NCBI RefSeq assembly: GCF_037126465.1
Contig: NC_088202.1
Location: 102,331,962-102,395,961 of the forward strand
Length of the DNA stretch: 64,000 nucleotides
Direction of reading: 5' to 3'
Source: Ornithodoros turicata
Lineage: Eukaryota > Arthropoda > Arachnida > Ixodida > Argasidae
The position numbers were made by a program, and so were the translations under genes. This document shows positions 34,420 to 43,327 of the stretch, one piece after another; the stretch's first letter is position 1; each line of letters starts with the position of its first letter. A model generated the notes under the pieces. It ran no database searches. It saw only the letters and a program-made list of their open reading frames with translations, and had not been told where the DNA came from.

Positions 34420-34730
34420 TACACACGTCACAACATGTTCAAACACGTCCAAACATGTTCAAACATGATCAATGACGTCATAGAGAGTGAGAGAGGAACT
34501 AGTGTGTCCAGGGGCGACTTCGACGGTTCGCCACCCGGGTCTCAACACGTCCAAACACGTCCAAACATGTTCAAACATGTTCATTGACGTCATAGAGAGG
34601 GCGAGAGAGGAACTAGTGTGTCCAGGAGTGACTTCGACGGTTTGCCACCCGTGTCCGAACACGTCCAAACATGTTCAAACACATCTTAACATGTCCAAAC
34701 ACGTTCAATGACGTCATAGAGAGTGAGAGG
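34420..34730. repeat. Minisatellite, 112-124-bp units with CRE boxes
   Basis: About 2.7 units. Each has several ACACGTCCAAACATGTTC words and one TGACGTCATAGAGAG (TGACGTCA at 34473, 34585 and 34709), followed by GGAACTAGTGTGTCC and a CGACTTCGACGGTT block. Unit spacing is 112 then 124 bp. Confidence 0.8.
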
Positions 34731-34741
34731 AAAAGCTTTAC

Positions 34742-34748
34742 TATAAAT
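34742..34748 (+). promoter_or_regulatory. TATA box after the minisatellite
   Basis: TATAAAT, followed by a candidate mini-exon (ATG 34778, MISLVDP) with donor CCTC|GTAAGT at 34800. It could drive the zinc-ribbon-like genes at 34830-35433. Confidence 0.45.
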
Positions 34749-34877
34749 GACGAAGCGAACGTTCGATCGTCATTCATATGATCAGCTTGGTAGATCCTCG
34801 TAAGTAATACCCATGACATCATCATCGTCGAAATGTTTGAAGAGTTTCGTTTCCAGTTTACAACACTTTTGCTGCGC

Positions 34878-35158
34878 GTGAAATCTGTTTTTCCCGCCTC
34901 ACATATTTCGGGAGATTGGCAGCGCCCGCTTCTTCTGCGCCAATTGCGGTGGATTGTGGTCCAAAGGTACGCTTCCTCGTTCTTTTTTAATACGTTCTAT
35001 AATCGTTCACATTTTTTTCAGAGCAAAAGCATTGGACAGACCGATTGATTTGCCCGTTTCTCGGCTGTCGGACGGTACTGTTCGACGTACGTTGCGAAGG
35101 ACTTCGACTATTGACTGAAGATGGAGAAGATGGACCATCAGTGTCACTCTGTGACTGA
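34878..35158 (+). CDS. Zinc-binding-like small gene with a 55-bp intron
   Basis: One frame reads FREIGSARFFCANCGGLWSK, then a consensus intron 34967-35021 (GTACGC...TTTTTTTCAG), and continues in phase with EQKHWTDRLICPFLGCRTVL to TGA at 35156-35158. The four cysteines (CxxC and C-x4-C) suggest a small zinc ribbon. The 5' end is unresolved: the frame is closed by TGA near 34874 and needs an upstream exon, perhaps that at 34778-34799. An alternative frame from ATG 34832 also splices, without cysteines. Confidence 0.35.
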
Positions 35159-35433
35159 AGAAGATTGTACGTGTGTGTGTTTGAAATATAAAAAAAACAC
35201 GTGTTTCTCACACTCCTTTTGTTGCAGATTACGAATGGCTACTGACGGGAGATCTACCCCAGGTCATAACCTTCAAACCTCCTCCGAAGACCTTCTTTTT
35301 GCGGATCGGCGATCAGCTGACTACCTGTCGTTGCGGTCGACTCTGGTCGAGAAACCGCAGCCATTGGTTAGACTCGAGCCTTCGTTCGTATTTGGGCTGT
35401 CTTCCCGGCTACGATACCAAAGCTGGAGCCTAA
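35121..35433 (+). CDS. Polinton two-exon gene, 83 aa, zinc-ribbon-like
   Basis: ATG 35121 opens exon 1 (MEKMDHQCHSVTEED). Donor GATT|GTACGTG starts a 61-bp intron (35167-35227) ending TTTTGTTGCAG. Exon 2 (35228-35433) continues in phase to TAA. The C-terminal part, TTCRCGRLWSRNRSHWLDSS followed by YLGC, aligns with the CGGLWSKEQKHWTDR...FLGC part of the preceding gene, suggesting a diverged tandem pair. An AATAAA follows at 35456. Role unknown; small zinc-binding proteins in such elements may be regulators (inference). Confidence 0.5.
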
Positions 35434-35493
35434 TTCATGTGTAACCTCTCACGAGAAATAAAAAAGGTTGTCTACTCTCATTCCGTCTCAGTC

Positions 35494-35877
35494 ATGACGC
35501 CCGAGCAGAGGTTTGCAACCTTTGTGCAAACGCGAATGTATCGGGACTTGCTGCGATTACGCGATTATATTCATGGCGATAGCTGCGAGGGAGACTTTCG
35601 CTCGATTGTCAAGACGATACCATTACGTCTGTTCACCGTCAGTGGGAAGATTGCAAAGAAAATGAAGCGTTTCGTAGATTACAAGCTCGAGCTGTTGGAA
35701 AAGTATAGACGAGGAGAGACAGTCGACCTGTGTCTCATCAACGCGGGTTTCAACCGACCTATCGTCCGTCGCTACTGGCTTCTCCACACATCCCTCAACA
35801 TCACGGTGACCGGCGACGACGAGCATCGGGTCAGCACGTTGGAAGATCGTCTCGCAAGCGTCTTGTGTATGTCGTGA
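35494..35877 (+). CDS. Polinton ORF, unrecognised, 127 aa
   Basis: Intact. ATG 35494 (MTPEQRFATFVQTRMYRDLL) is preferred to the in-frame ATG at 35437, since the AATAAA of the previous gene lies between them. The product is basic and helical, with GKIAKKMKRFVDYKLELLEK and a C-terminal LNITVTGDDEHRVSTLEDRL. It converges with the protease gene on the other strand. No family recognised. Confidence 0.55.
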   Translation: MTPEQRFATFVQTRMYRDLLRLRDYIHGDSCEGDFRSIVKTIPLRLFTVSGKIAKKMKRFVDYKLELLEKYRRGETVDLCLINAGFNRPIVRRYWLLHTSLNITVTGDDEHRVSTLEDRLASVLCMS

Positions 35878-35895
35878 AAAAATGAATAGACTATT

Positions 35896-36392
35896 TTACG
35901 AAACGAGTTCGCTCATGAGGAGACGTTTTATTGTTTCGTCATTCTCTTCGAGGTTACAGGAAAACATGGATACACAATTTTTCAAGCTGTAGCGTTTTGT
36001 CATGCGCGTGGCTACGTAGATACAAAAAGCCCGCAGTAAGGCGAAAAAGGTGATTGAATACACTTGTCGTTATACTCGTTCACTGCAGGTGAAGTCCTTC
36101 GAAGGTTCGCTTCGATGGGGGGAAGTCCATAGCTGTCGAAAAACACGGCAGACCCATCGTAGTTTTTCAGGTAGAGCACCCAGTGCTGCCCGCACTTTCT
36201 TCGCTCTTCTGTATTGATGATTAAATAGCCGGGCTTGCATAAAACGAAGCCTTCGTCGGAAGCGCAAATGCCTCTCAGCATGGAGGAAGCGAAGGGGTTC
36301 AGGGACACGAGTTCCAAGATGTCGCTCTCGTACATCTTTTCTATGGGAAGGTGACCGTACGGTCCTTGTAGACGCACATGAGCTTGGGACAC
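35896..36392 (-). pseudogene. PRO: Polinton cysteine protease (adenovirus-type), frame broken
   Basis: Maturation protease of the adenovirus endopeptidase family, which cleaves capsid precursors. ATG 36392 overlaps the end of the major capsid gene by 52 nt. Motifs in order: GQHWVLYLKN (catalytic His), FFDSYGLPP (acidic residue), IQSPFSPYCGLF (Gln and catalytic Cys). The frame stops at 36012 just after the Cys. The remaining 35-40 codons lie in another frame ending at a stop at 35896-35898, so one base appears lost in a T-run near 36028. A minus-strand AATAAA at 35932-35927 overlaps the end and probably serves the whole cluster. Confidence 0.88.
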
Positions 36393-37626
36393 TCGGAAAT
36401 CAAGAGGACAGTGACCGCGTGTGGAAGGGCTTTAGCGAAGCGTAATTGCAGGCGAACGTTTCCTTTTCGCCACTCGTTCAAATGCGAAGGAGAAGAACAC
36501 TTGTCCACGTCCAAGTTGAAGTAGAGAAGGAACCCGTTCGTTTTAAATTGCTCGTAGCTATACTTTAAATGTTTTTCACCCAGTTCTTGCAAGAAGTTAA
36601 AGTAGGGAATTTTGACGAGGTCGTTCTGAAAGTCGTACTCGGCTCGCACTTGCTGACCGTCCACGGAGAGCATCGAATGAGACAGGTCGTAATGGCGGCA
36701 TTTGTAGGGGTTCGATTGGATGTCGCCGAGAAAGTCGGACGTGGCGAGCAGGGCGACGCATAATTTGGAAGGTACCCTTTCGGGGTAAACGTTTTCAAAG
36801 TGAGCGTCCTAGCTCCCGGCACTCAAGCTCCGCACCTTGGTTTCCAATCCGCGCAACACGTAGTTGGCCGGCGTGGTCTGAGGCCGCCGCTCGTATTCTA
36901 AAAACAGGGAAGGTGCCAGCGTCGCCTTTTTCAAGTGTAACGTCATTTCTTTAATGTCCACCTCGTAATTGTACGTTTTCTTGTCGTTGGGGACCGATAT
37001 CAGTTTAAATTCGTCGTTGTTTAACAGGAAAACGACGCGAATCTCGGCGGCAGGTACCATCAGGCACGGCTGTTGAAACGGGTCGGTATTGATCTGACCG
37101 ACCAGGTTAAAGTATTTCCCACCCTTCGTCGCATTGTAATGTTGTTTCGGACCACGAGACGAGACGTCGTAATCGTTCTTTAAATGTTCGTCGTCCTCGA
37201 CATAGAGTCCAGCCGCGTGCACCGTTTCTTGAGCCAGTGGTGTGGACTGAAGCACGATGTCCAAAATACTCCTGTAGGCATACAACTAGTTGGAACTGAC
37301 GAGCTTGCTGTTCACATAAACGGTGACCGTCTTAAACATGGCACTCAACAGATGGTTTATTGGGAGAAATCTTTCTCGTCCATTTCTCCCCCGTCATCGC
37401 GAACAATGCGCATGGTCAAAGACACAAAGCTACCGTACAGATCCAAGTGTGCCCTTTGTAAATTTTGAATACAAAACTCGATCACTGAATTATTTACTCC
37501 GTTGACCGGATAAAAAAGTTGGTACGAAGTATCTTCCACGCCGTATTGAATGGAAGGGGGTTCGAATATCATCACATCACTCATTAGACAGATCGGTGTC
37601 TGTATTTTTCCTTTCGTTGACGTCAT
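36341..37626 (-). pseudogene. MCP: Polinton major capsid protein (double jelly-roll), broken
   Basis: The likely start is ATG 37626 (MTSTKGKIQTPICLMSDVMI). The first part is open to 37357. A frameshift near 37350 and two in-frame TAG codons (about 37288-37286 and 36811-36809) interrupt the rest, which ends at 36341. The segment order and content (FYPVNG...IEFCIQN near the N-terminus; FLLYFNLDVDKC, HLNEWRKGNVRLQLRFAKAL near the C-terminus) match Polinton major capsid proteins, which form the icosahedral shell. About 425 codons in all, somewhat short of the usual 450-600. Confidence 0.85.
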
Positions 37627-37658
37627 GATGGACGGAGCGCGCAGCGGATGTGTGACCT

Positions 37659-37988
37659 TCACGGCGTACCAAAGATATCTGCAGGTGCATCGTGTGTCGG
37701 CACCTTTTGTTGTCTTTTGCGGCGTTTCTTCCCATTGTTGTTTCCAGAGCCCTCCATGGAATCCAGCACGTCTCTCCCCGTTGCTATGGCCGTGTTGTCT
37801 ACTGCGCGCGATATTCCTTCGCCATCAGCCAAATTCCGCGCCAAGCGCTTCAACGTTCCCTTGGCGATCGGTTTTATTTGCTGCCAGATGGGAACGATAA
37901 ACTTGGATATGTTGCTCAACACACCGCCCCCTCGTTGGAAAAGGGGTCCCGTGTACAGGGGAATTATTTTTGGGGAATTACGGTACAT
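37659..37988 (-). CDS. Polinton small basic virion-like protein, 109 aa
   Basis: Intact. It starts 11 nt inside the end of the minor capsid gene. Layout: MYRNSPKIIPLYTGPLFQRG with a Gly-rich GGGVLSN turn, an amphipathic helix (FIVPIWQQIKPIAKGTLKRL), then a basic tail (GKKRRKRQQK). Small proteins of this layout sit next to the capsid genes in Polintons and resemble adenovirus pX/pVI in their Gly-rich, amphipathic design. A role in membrane interaction or DNA packaging is inferred from that likeness. Confidence 0.6.
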   Translation of the reverse strand: MYRNSPKIIPLYTGPLFQRGGGVLSNISKFIVPIWQQIKPIAKGTLKRLARNLADGEGISRAVDNTAIATGRDVLDSMEGSGNNNGKKRRKRQQKVPTHDAPADIFGTP

Positions 37989-39255
37989 ATTTGAAATGTA
38001 ACGTTAGATTGGTTCTGCCTTTGGACCGCAACGGCAAACGTCTTCCCGTTTCGTCCGCGAGAACGATCGTCACTGAGGGAATTTCGAATTGAGACAGGTT
38101 GAAATGCTGGATGTTACCTAACGTGTAGGTGACGACGTGCTTGTCTTTCTCGTAATAAAACGGTAGTATTTTTAATATCGTTTTTTTCCCGCTCCCCACG
38201 TACGTGGGTTCCACGATATCCGTGTAGACGATTATGTTATGAAACGGGGGTTCCAGGAGTACCTCGACGGAGCTCGTGACATCCTCCTCCTCCCCCGTGA
38301 ACACGGTACGCGATTCGAAGCCCAAAAGCACGGCCAGGTACCCGGAAAGTCTTAGGGTGGAGGAGCCCTCTGAAAGCCGAATTTTGCATTTCTGTTCAGT
38401 TCCGTCGAAGCTGAAGCGCGCGCGTTCGCCTACGTGCTGGTTAATCGCATCCAGAAGTGCCTGCGGTGTCGCATAATAGCCGGGAGGCAGATGTACTTGC
38501 AAAGAACGAGGAATTTTCGTCTTGATCGTGAAAGAAAATTGGCGCGCTACGGGTAGAGAGACGCGTAGCGTTTCTCCGTGTCCCTCGACGGCTGTGAGAT
38601 GTAGCAGCTTGACAAAGGGTTCCGGTACATGCAACCCTTTCGGCGTTTTCAGAGAGTAGACGTTATCCGCGAATTCTAGCGAGGCGTCCAGCCTGTGCGT
38701 CTGGAAATACTTGTTGAGTGTGTTACGTAGGGACGTGGTTTCCGAATTCAAAGTGACATCGTCGAAAGCGACGGGTGCGGCGTGCTCCAATAAGATGGAG
38801 GTGGCTTCGCGTTTGCTCAATTTGGGAGGCTTCACTGCACGACCTGCTTCGCGGGACGCTAGCGAGGCGTCGAGCGCCTGTGCGAGCCGAGGGTCCAATC
38901 CCACGGCTTTCACGTCCACGGGTAAGACGAAGTCGTATCGCGATTTATTGTACGCGAAAGAAACGTTAAATTCCAAAAGGGCTTTTCCCAAATCCCTCTC
39001 GAGATCCGAGGTGACACGAAAAGTTCTCCCGGCTTCGACCGTGTCCTCGAAAGAAACCTCGATTTTCGCATCTTGCCTTTCGTACCCGATATTTAAAAAA
39101 TCGTTGCTTATGCTGAGATCAATCAGACCGACTTTATAGCGATTCGAGAGCTGAAGCGGACTATCGAAAGCTACCGTGAAGGCGTTGAGTTTATTCGAGG
39201 GAAACTTATCCATGCTGGCGTTCGAGAGCAGGTGGACGTAGATGTCTGACGTCAT
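37978..39255 (-). CDS. mCP: Polinton minor capsid (penton-like) protein, 425 aa
   Basis: The longest intact gene of the element. ATG 39255-39253 is chosen because it overlaps the integrase stop as ATGA; an upstream in-frame ATG (39384) would overlap integrase by 130 nt. The N-terminus DIYVHLLSNASMDKFPSNKL and then VGLIDLSIS matches the conserved opening of Polinton and adintovirus minor capsid proteins, whose jelly-roll domain forms the penton. The C-terminal half is rich in beta-strand-like segments. Other Polinton proteins begin the same way, so penton assignment is by family recall. Confidence 0.75.
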   Translation of the reverse strand: MTSDIYVHLLSNASMDKFPSNKLNAFTVAFDSPLQLSNRYKVGLIDLSISNDFLNIGYERQDAKIEVSFEDTVEAGRTFRVTSDLERDLGKALLEFNVSFAYNKSRYDFVLPVDVKAVGLDPRLAQALDASLASREAGRAVKPPKLSKREATSILLEHAAPVAFDDVTLNSETTSLRNTLNKYFQTHRLDASLEFADNVYSLKTPKGLHVPEPFVKLLHLTAVEGHGETLRVSLPVARQFSFTIKTKIPRSLQVHLPPGYYATPQALLDAINQHVGERARFSFDGTEQKCKIRLSEGSSTLRLSGYLAVLLGFESRTVFTGEEEDVTSSVEVLLEPPFHNIIVYTDIVEPTYVGSGKKTILKILPFYYEKDKHVVTYTLGNIQHFNLSQFEIPSVTIVLADETGRRLPLRSKGRTNLTLHFKYVP

Positions 39256-40309
39256 TTCCCAATCTTGACCACGTCGCTGCTCGGAACCCAACTGTCGTGT
39301 TCTTTGTCGTAACTGAACCAGCAAACCAAGGAGAAGCTCTGACCGTTCACTTGCTTCTTTCTCAGCACTTTCGTTACTGGCCAAGGCTGATTGGCGTCTT
39401 GGGTTACGACGAGTACCTCCTCCGGGTAGAAAGATTCGTCCACTTCCTTACCCCAGTAATCTTCCAGGTGCACGACGGGAGGCGAAGTGTCTCTCAGGCG
39501 GGAGACGGTGAAAATCTGAGGCGACCAACACCCTTTCGAGCTCTTATGAAAACCTGTTCTGTGTAGTAGGACCCTCACTTTATCCCCGCATTGAGCTTCT
39601 TTTTCATGGAGGGTACGATGGGCTTCCCATTTATCTTATTGAACAGCTTCAATTCGTTTTCTGGTGTGACTTCAGACGGGCTGATGCCCAAAGTCCTGTG
39701 TTTGCTGTTGTTGTAGTCGCGCACGATCTTGGGAAGCGCAGAAACGAAGTGGTATTTTCCGGTTACTATAAAATAACAGAATATTCTGTCGCGTAAAGTG
39801 CGTATCACGCATTCTGCCTGCGATGTTTTGATTACTGGAGAGAAGGTGGAATACATGTGGACCTTCTTTCGTGAGAGATACTCCTTGATGGTATTGTTGT
39901 AGAATTCCCCTCCTCTGTCGCAAAAGATGCGTGTAGGTGCGTTACCTCCCCGAAAAACTCTGATCATGGCCCTTTTCATTTCGGCGGGGCGCTTCGTCTT
40001 TAGCGGAAGGGTGCACAGAAAGCGGGAGAGGGAATCGATTGCCACGAGAATGTAGCGGTAGCCACCGTTGAATCTCTTGTATTTTGAAAAGTCGGCGAGG
40101 TCCATTTGCCACACGTCATTGATCTTGAGCGCGATGATGCATCTCCTATTAAACTTTCCTCTGACCGGATGGTGAAGCGTGTAGGCATCCAGCTTTCTGA
40201 GAATGGCGAGAGCCTTCTTTTTGCTTAAGTGACGCGCTTTTCTATAGCGGTCCACACCCTCCAAACCACCCCCTGGTTTCTCATATCCCTCCATAAGCCG
40301 TCCACGCAA
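39252..40309 (-). pseudogene. INT: Polinton retroviral-type integrase with chromo-like domain, one frameshift
   Basis: Inserts the element and creates the 6-bp target duplication. ATG 40309. Domains: N-terminal helical part (KARHLSKKKALAILRKLD, TLHHPVRGKFNRR), catalytic core with WQMDLADF (D), FCDRGGEFYNN (D) and SQAECVIRTLRDR (E), the D,D-35-E arrangement. The core frame ends at 39575. The SH3-like part (TEQ-like to FHKSSKGCWSPQIFTVSRL) and a chromo-like end (LVCWFSYDKEHDSWVP) follow in another frame (39578-39252). One base seems missing in a G-run near 39586. All catalytic residues are present. Confidence 0.92.
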
Positions 40310-40751
40310 TGGAGGCCTGCTGCTGCTGTTGAGGCTCGCGAAATGTGGGCAGAGAAATCAGGCGCAATAGTTTCGAGACTTTGGGGAACCAGGAAGGTTT
40401 CTTTCCCGTCTTACGTTGCAACAAATAATTGACGAGTTCGTAAACGGAGGAGTGCCTGATGGGCTTGAATGACACGGAGACACAACCCTCGCGATCCCAG
40501 GAAAGAACCTTCTCTAATTCCGAGACGACCCTTTCCGCTTCCTCTTCGTCCACCTCTGGAGAGAGGAGCGAATAGTCAAAGTCATTTGTAGCGTCGGACG
40601 CCTTGTTTTTATTGTCGTAAGGGTCGAATCCGTACTGCTTGAGTATGCGATACAGTGCTTGCAGTATGAGTTTCACTTTGACGTCGTCACTCTCCTTCGA
40701 GGAAAGAATGTTTCCGATGGAGGAGGCGATCACTTCAATTCTGTTGGCCAT
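40281..40751 (-). CDS. Polinton ORF between helical protein and integrase, 156 aa
   Basis: Intact. It overlaps its upstream neighbour by 17 nt and the integrase start by 29 nt. Content: helical N-terminus (MANRIEVIASSIGNILSSKE), an acidic middle (SPEVDEEEAERVVSELEKVL) and a C-terminal Trp-containing stretch (KKPSWFPKVSKLLRLI) before five Gln. The position matches small conserved but uncharacterised Polinton genes. I cannot name it further. Confidence 0.55.
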   Translation of the reverse strand: MANRIEVIASSIGNILSSKESDDVKVKLILQALYRILKQYGFDPYDNKNKASDATNDFDYSLLSPEVDEEEAERVVSELEKVLSWDREGCVSVSFKPIRHSSVYELVNYLLQRKTGKKPSWFPKVSKLLRLISLPTFREPQQQQQASIAWTAYGGI

Positions 40752-41081
40752 TGACGAAAAGGTTCAACACTGCGGAAAGAAGGAAAGGAACCACCGACGA
40801 AAGAACGCCCTGTCCTCGCTGCTGAGACAGATAGCGCTTCAAACGTTGCGGATTCTTGTTGAATCCCATTTGTAGGCGAGCCGTCGTAAAAAGTGTGTGT
40901 GCTTCTTCAAACGCGCGAACGTGTCTGGAGCTAGAGCCACTTTTCCATTCAATACATTGAGGCAAATTTCGGAGAGGTGTTTCATGTCGGACGAGGAAGA
41001 ACGTCTCAAGACGTTGCGACGGCGCGGAGGGGGTAGAGTGGAGAGTACTTTGAGTAAAGTGAGGTGAGGACGGAGATTCAT
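40735..41081 (-). pseudogene. Polinton small helical protein, one frameshift
   Basis: ATG 41081 overlaps the ATPase stop as ATGA. The first part (MNLRPHLTLLKVLSTLPPPR, MKHLSEICLNVLNGK) has a pattern I recall from small conserved Polinton proteins of about 110 aa. The frame is lost near 40865 and resumes in a second frame with QRLKRYLSQQRGQGVLSSVV and a hydrophobic end to the stop at 40735. Function unknown; the hydrophobic tail may contact membrane or capsid (inference). Confidence 0.65.
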
Positions 41082-41712
41082 TTCGAAGCGTAGATATATT
41101 GACGTTCACCCGGAAAGATATTGCTACGCAACCTGTGATCCTCGTGCGTATAGTTGTGAAGAGCCACGAGTAAATAAGCGTGGGGCGACGACATTGCTTG
41201 TTTATATGCGTCCAGAAAATACTCCAATCTTTTTCTGCCCGAAGCTGTTGCCCTAAATGTTCCATCTGGTGCACGCTGCGCACGCTGCGCCACAGGACGA
41301 CGTAACTGGCATTTTAGGATATAGTTCTAAAATGGCTACTGTCGAAAAAGATGTTTTGAACGAGTAAGAAGATTGACGCGTTGGCATGGTGAGAACCCCA
41401 AATGAAAAGATCGGTCACCTCCTTCAAGGAACCGGCGTCGGTCATGTGATCGTCGACGACGATCAGCGTAGCGCGCGACGTGTCCCACTCTCGCGGTAGC
41501 TCCTTGGTAAATTTTACGGAGTCCCCAAATTCGTCCTGTATGCTCGGCGAAGCATATTTCTGCACGTAGAATATTTGTGACGGAGGCTTGTCCACCACGT
41601 CGTTCAGGTTCCTCAACACGTTAGCAACGAAAGGAGATTTGCCGCACATGGAGGGGCCGCTTAAGATACAGCGAAAAGAATGACGGAAACGAAAAGGTTC
41701 GGGGGAAGACAT
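41078..41712 (-). pseudogene. ATP: Polinton packaging ATPase (FtsK-HerA/A32 type), broken
   Basis: Pumps DNA into capsids in related viruses. ATG 41712 (MSSPEPFRFRHSFRCIL). Walker A GPSMCGKS (about 41659-41636) and Walker B ATLIVVDDHM are intact, followed by the sensor-like QNIFFDSSHFRT. An in-frame TAA lies at 41314-41316, and a frameshift near 41240 separates the C-terminal part (EYFLDAYKQAMSSPHAYLLV, LRSNIFPGERQYIY), which ends at 41078. The gene begins 35 bp from the inner edge of the right TIR, whose TATA box is mutated. Confidence 0.88.
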
Positions 41713-41746
41713 GTTGCGTGCGTACACGTTGCACGAAGAAAACGTT

Positions 41747-42892
41747 GCTGCCTTTCTACAGATAAACGCACGCGCAAAGGAAGGAGAGTGAAACCGAAAC
41801 TGAGAAGCCACCCATTGCCGCTAGGAGCGCGCGCAGCGGAGAGTCGAAACCGAAAACACCGGCGGGCGGGCGCCACAGAGGGCGCTAAGAGCGCGCGTGC
41901 GCGTATGCGTAGCTGCCACAGCGCGTCGCCTCACTCAGTTGCTCGCTGGCTGTCGCGGAGAGCAGACATGTGCTCAGTTGCTCCGCAGTCCCCGCACTCA
42001 CTCAGTTTCTGGCTGGCTGTCGCGGAGAGCAGACGTGTGCGCGGTTGCTCCGCCGTCCCCGCGCCCGCTCAGTTTCTGCCGGGCTGATGAGCAGTCGCCC
42101 CGGGGGACAAGGTGAGTGATTTGCCACGCTCCTTTTCTCGCATGTTCGCCGTGCCCCCCCCCCCCCGTGTTTAGCGCTGACCAACGAGTGATTTGTCAAT
42201 GTTTGACCGCGCTCATGTTAAGCCTTTTCTCGCATGTTTAGACTTGTTTAGCGGAGAGCAAGCCTTTTCTCCGTGTTGACGCACGTTTAGCGGTTCCCGC
42301 CTTGTGTTAGCTGCATAGTGTTGTGACGCTGTGGTTAGGCCTAGTCGATTGCCTTTTCCCCGATATCTACTGTTTTCTGTGTGTACTGTGTGTTAAACCT
42401 TTTGTCTCGCATGCCTAGACTTGTTCAGCAGTGTTGGCATTTTCTTCCTGCTGCTAGTGTCATGTTCTGTCTTTCTCGCATAGAGCTATGATGGTGGCGC
42501 CATCTGGTGTGATGCCTTGCAACTACTTGGCCACCTGTCGTCGATCTCTGCAACTGCCCGTCGCCAACTACCAGCATGGCGGGCGCTGGTCACTCGGATA
42601 TTGCGGAGCGGTTTCTTCGCCACGTCGTCCTTGATTTTCGAATAAATTGTTTCTCTCCACTCTAATTCTATCTTTTCATTTTATTTTCTACCTATTTTTT
42701 ATTTTTTATGGACACAGGTTGTCGGCAACGCACAGGGTGGTCTGGACACGAGTTAGATGCTCCCCAATTAGCGTGATGACTCATTGGATGATGCTGATTA
42801 ATGTGGGGGGTCCAAATTAGCTCTAATTGCTAATTAAACGTGTCCAGAAGCCTTGTAGCGTTGCCGACTGTCTGTGTCCAGTGATTACTACT
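41747..42892 (-). repeat. Right terminal inverted repeat of the Polinton
   Basis: Inverted match to the left TIR. The 66-bp repeats are at about 41932-42090. The position equivalent to the left TATA box reads TGTAGAAAGG, so the promoter of the ATPase side has lost its TATA core. The outer hairpin is at about 42712-42880. Confidence 0.93.
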
Positions 42893-42898
42893 TATGCC

Positions 42899-43327
42899 AG
42901 GCCTGGCGTGGGGAAGGTGAGTTTCCCGCATAGTATGGTATGCACGGCATTCTGTCATGATATGTGCAATAGTCTCCGGATGATTACAGTGACCGCAACT
43001 GGAGTCCTCCATGGAGCCGTTCTTGAATAGTTGCGAGTTCGTGAACGCAGATCCCGTGCGTAACTGATGGAGCATTGTCTGCATAACACGGGGAAGATCT
43101 TTCGTGGGAAGAGAGCGTCGATGGTTCTGCATAATGTCCTGTATGCCAGGATGACGCACTTCAACTAGCTGTTTGATGGCCATGTGCCAGTCGGTGTCGG
43201 CCGGAACTGGTAAGGATTGGCTGCAGCTGTGGTGTGCTGAGGATGCTAGCTGGTCCGCTCGTTCGTTGCCTCTGATGCCGACATGAGACGGGATTCATTG
43301 AAGAGTAAGCTCACCTCCGGTTAGCCT
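42899..43327 (-). pseudogene. LINE 2: RNase H end and zinc segment
   Basis: Minus frame with TLQ, a TGA where Trp is expected (about 43302-43300), then IPSHVGIRGNERADQLA and a C-terminal CGHCNHPETIAHIMTEC. It is the 3' part of the LINE whose RT lies at 44705-46872, interrupted by the element at 43328-44704 and cut at its lower end by the Polinton. Confidence 0.82.

Larger units (their letters stand above)
30595..42892. mobile_element. Polinton/Maverick transposon, 12.3 kb
   Basis: The boundaries are exact: 6-bp target duplication TATGCC at 30589-30594 and 42893-42898, terminal inverted repeats of 1143 and 1146 bp starting AGTAGTAATCAC, and a set of Polinton hallmark genes (retroviral-type integrase, packaging ATPase, adenovirus-type protease, major and minor capsid proteins). 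The genes form one leftward cluster (41712 to 35896). The left third has small genes on both strands. A protein-primed DNA polymerase B, otherwise a defining gene, is not found. Most large genes carry one or two frame breaks, so this copy is not functional as read. Confidence 0.95.

Noticed and set aside
34420..34730. CRISPR-like array
   Set aside because: Three 112-124-bp units without short unique spacers in a eukaryotic transposon; a minisatellite.
37550..37900. Plus-strand frames of 90-145 codons within the Polinton cluster (also 38711-39139)
   Set aside because: They are antisense shadows of the capsid genes, with no recognisable motif.
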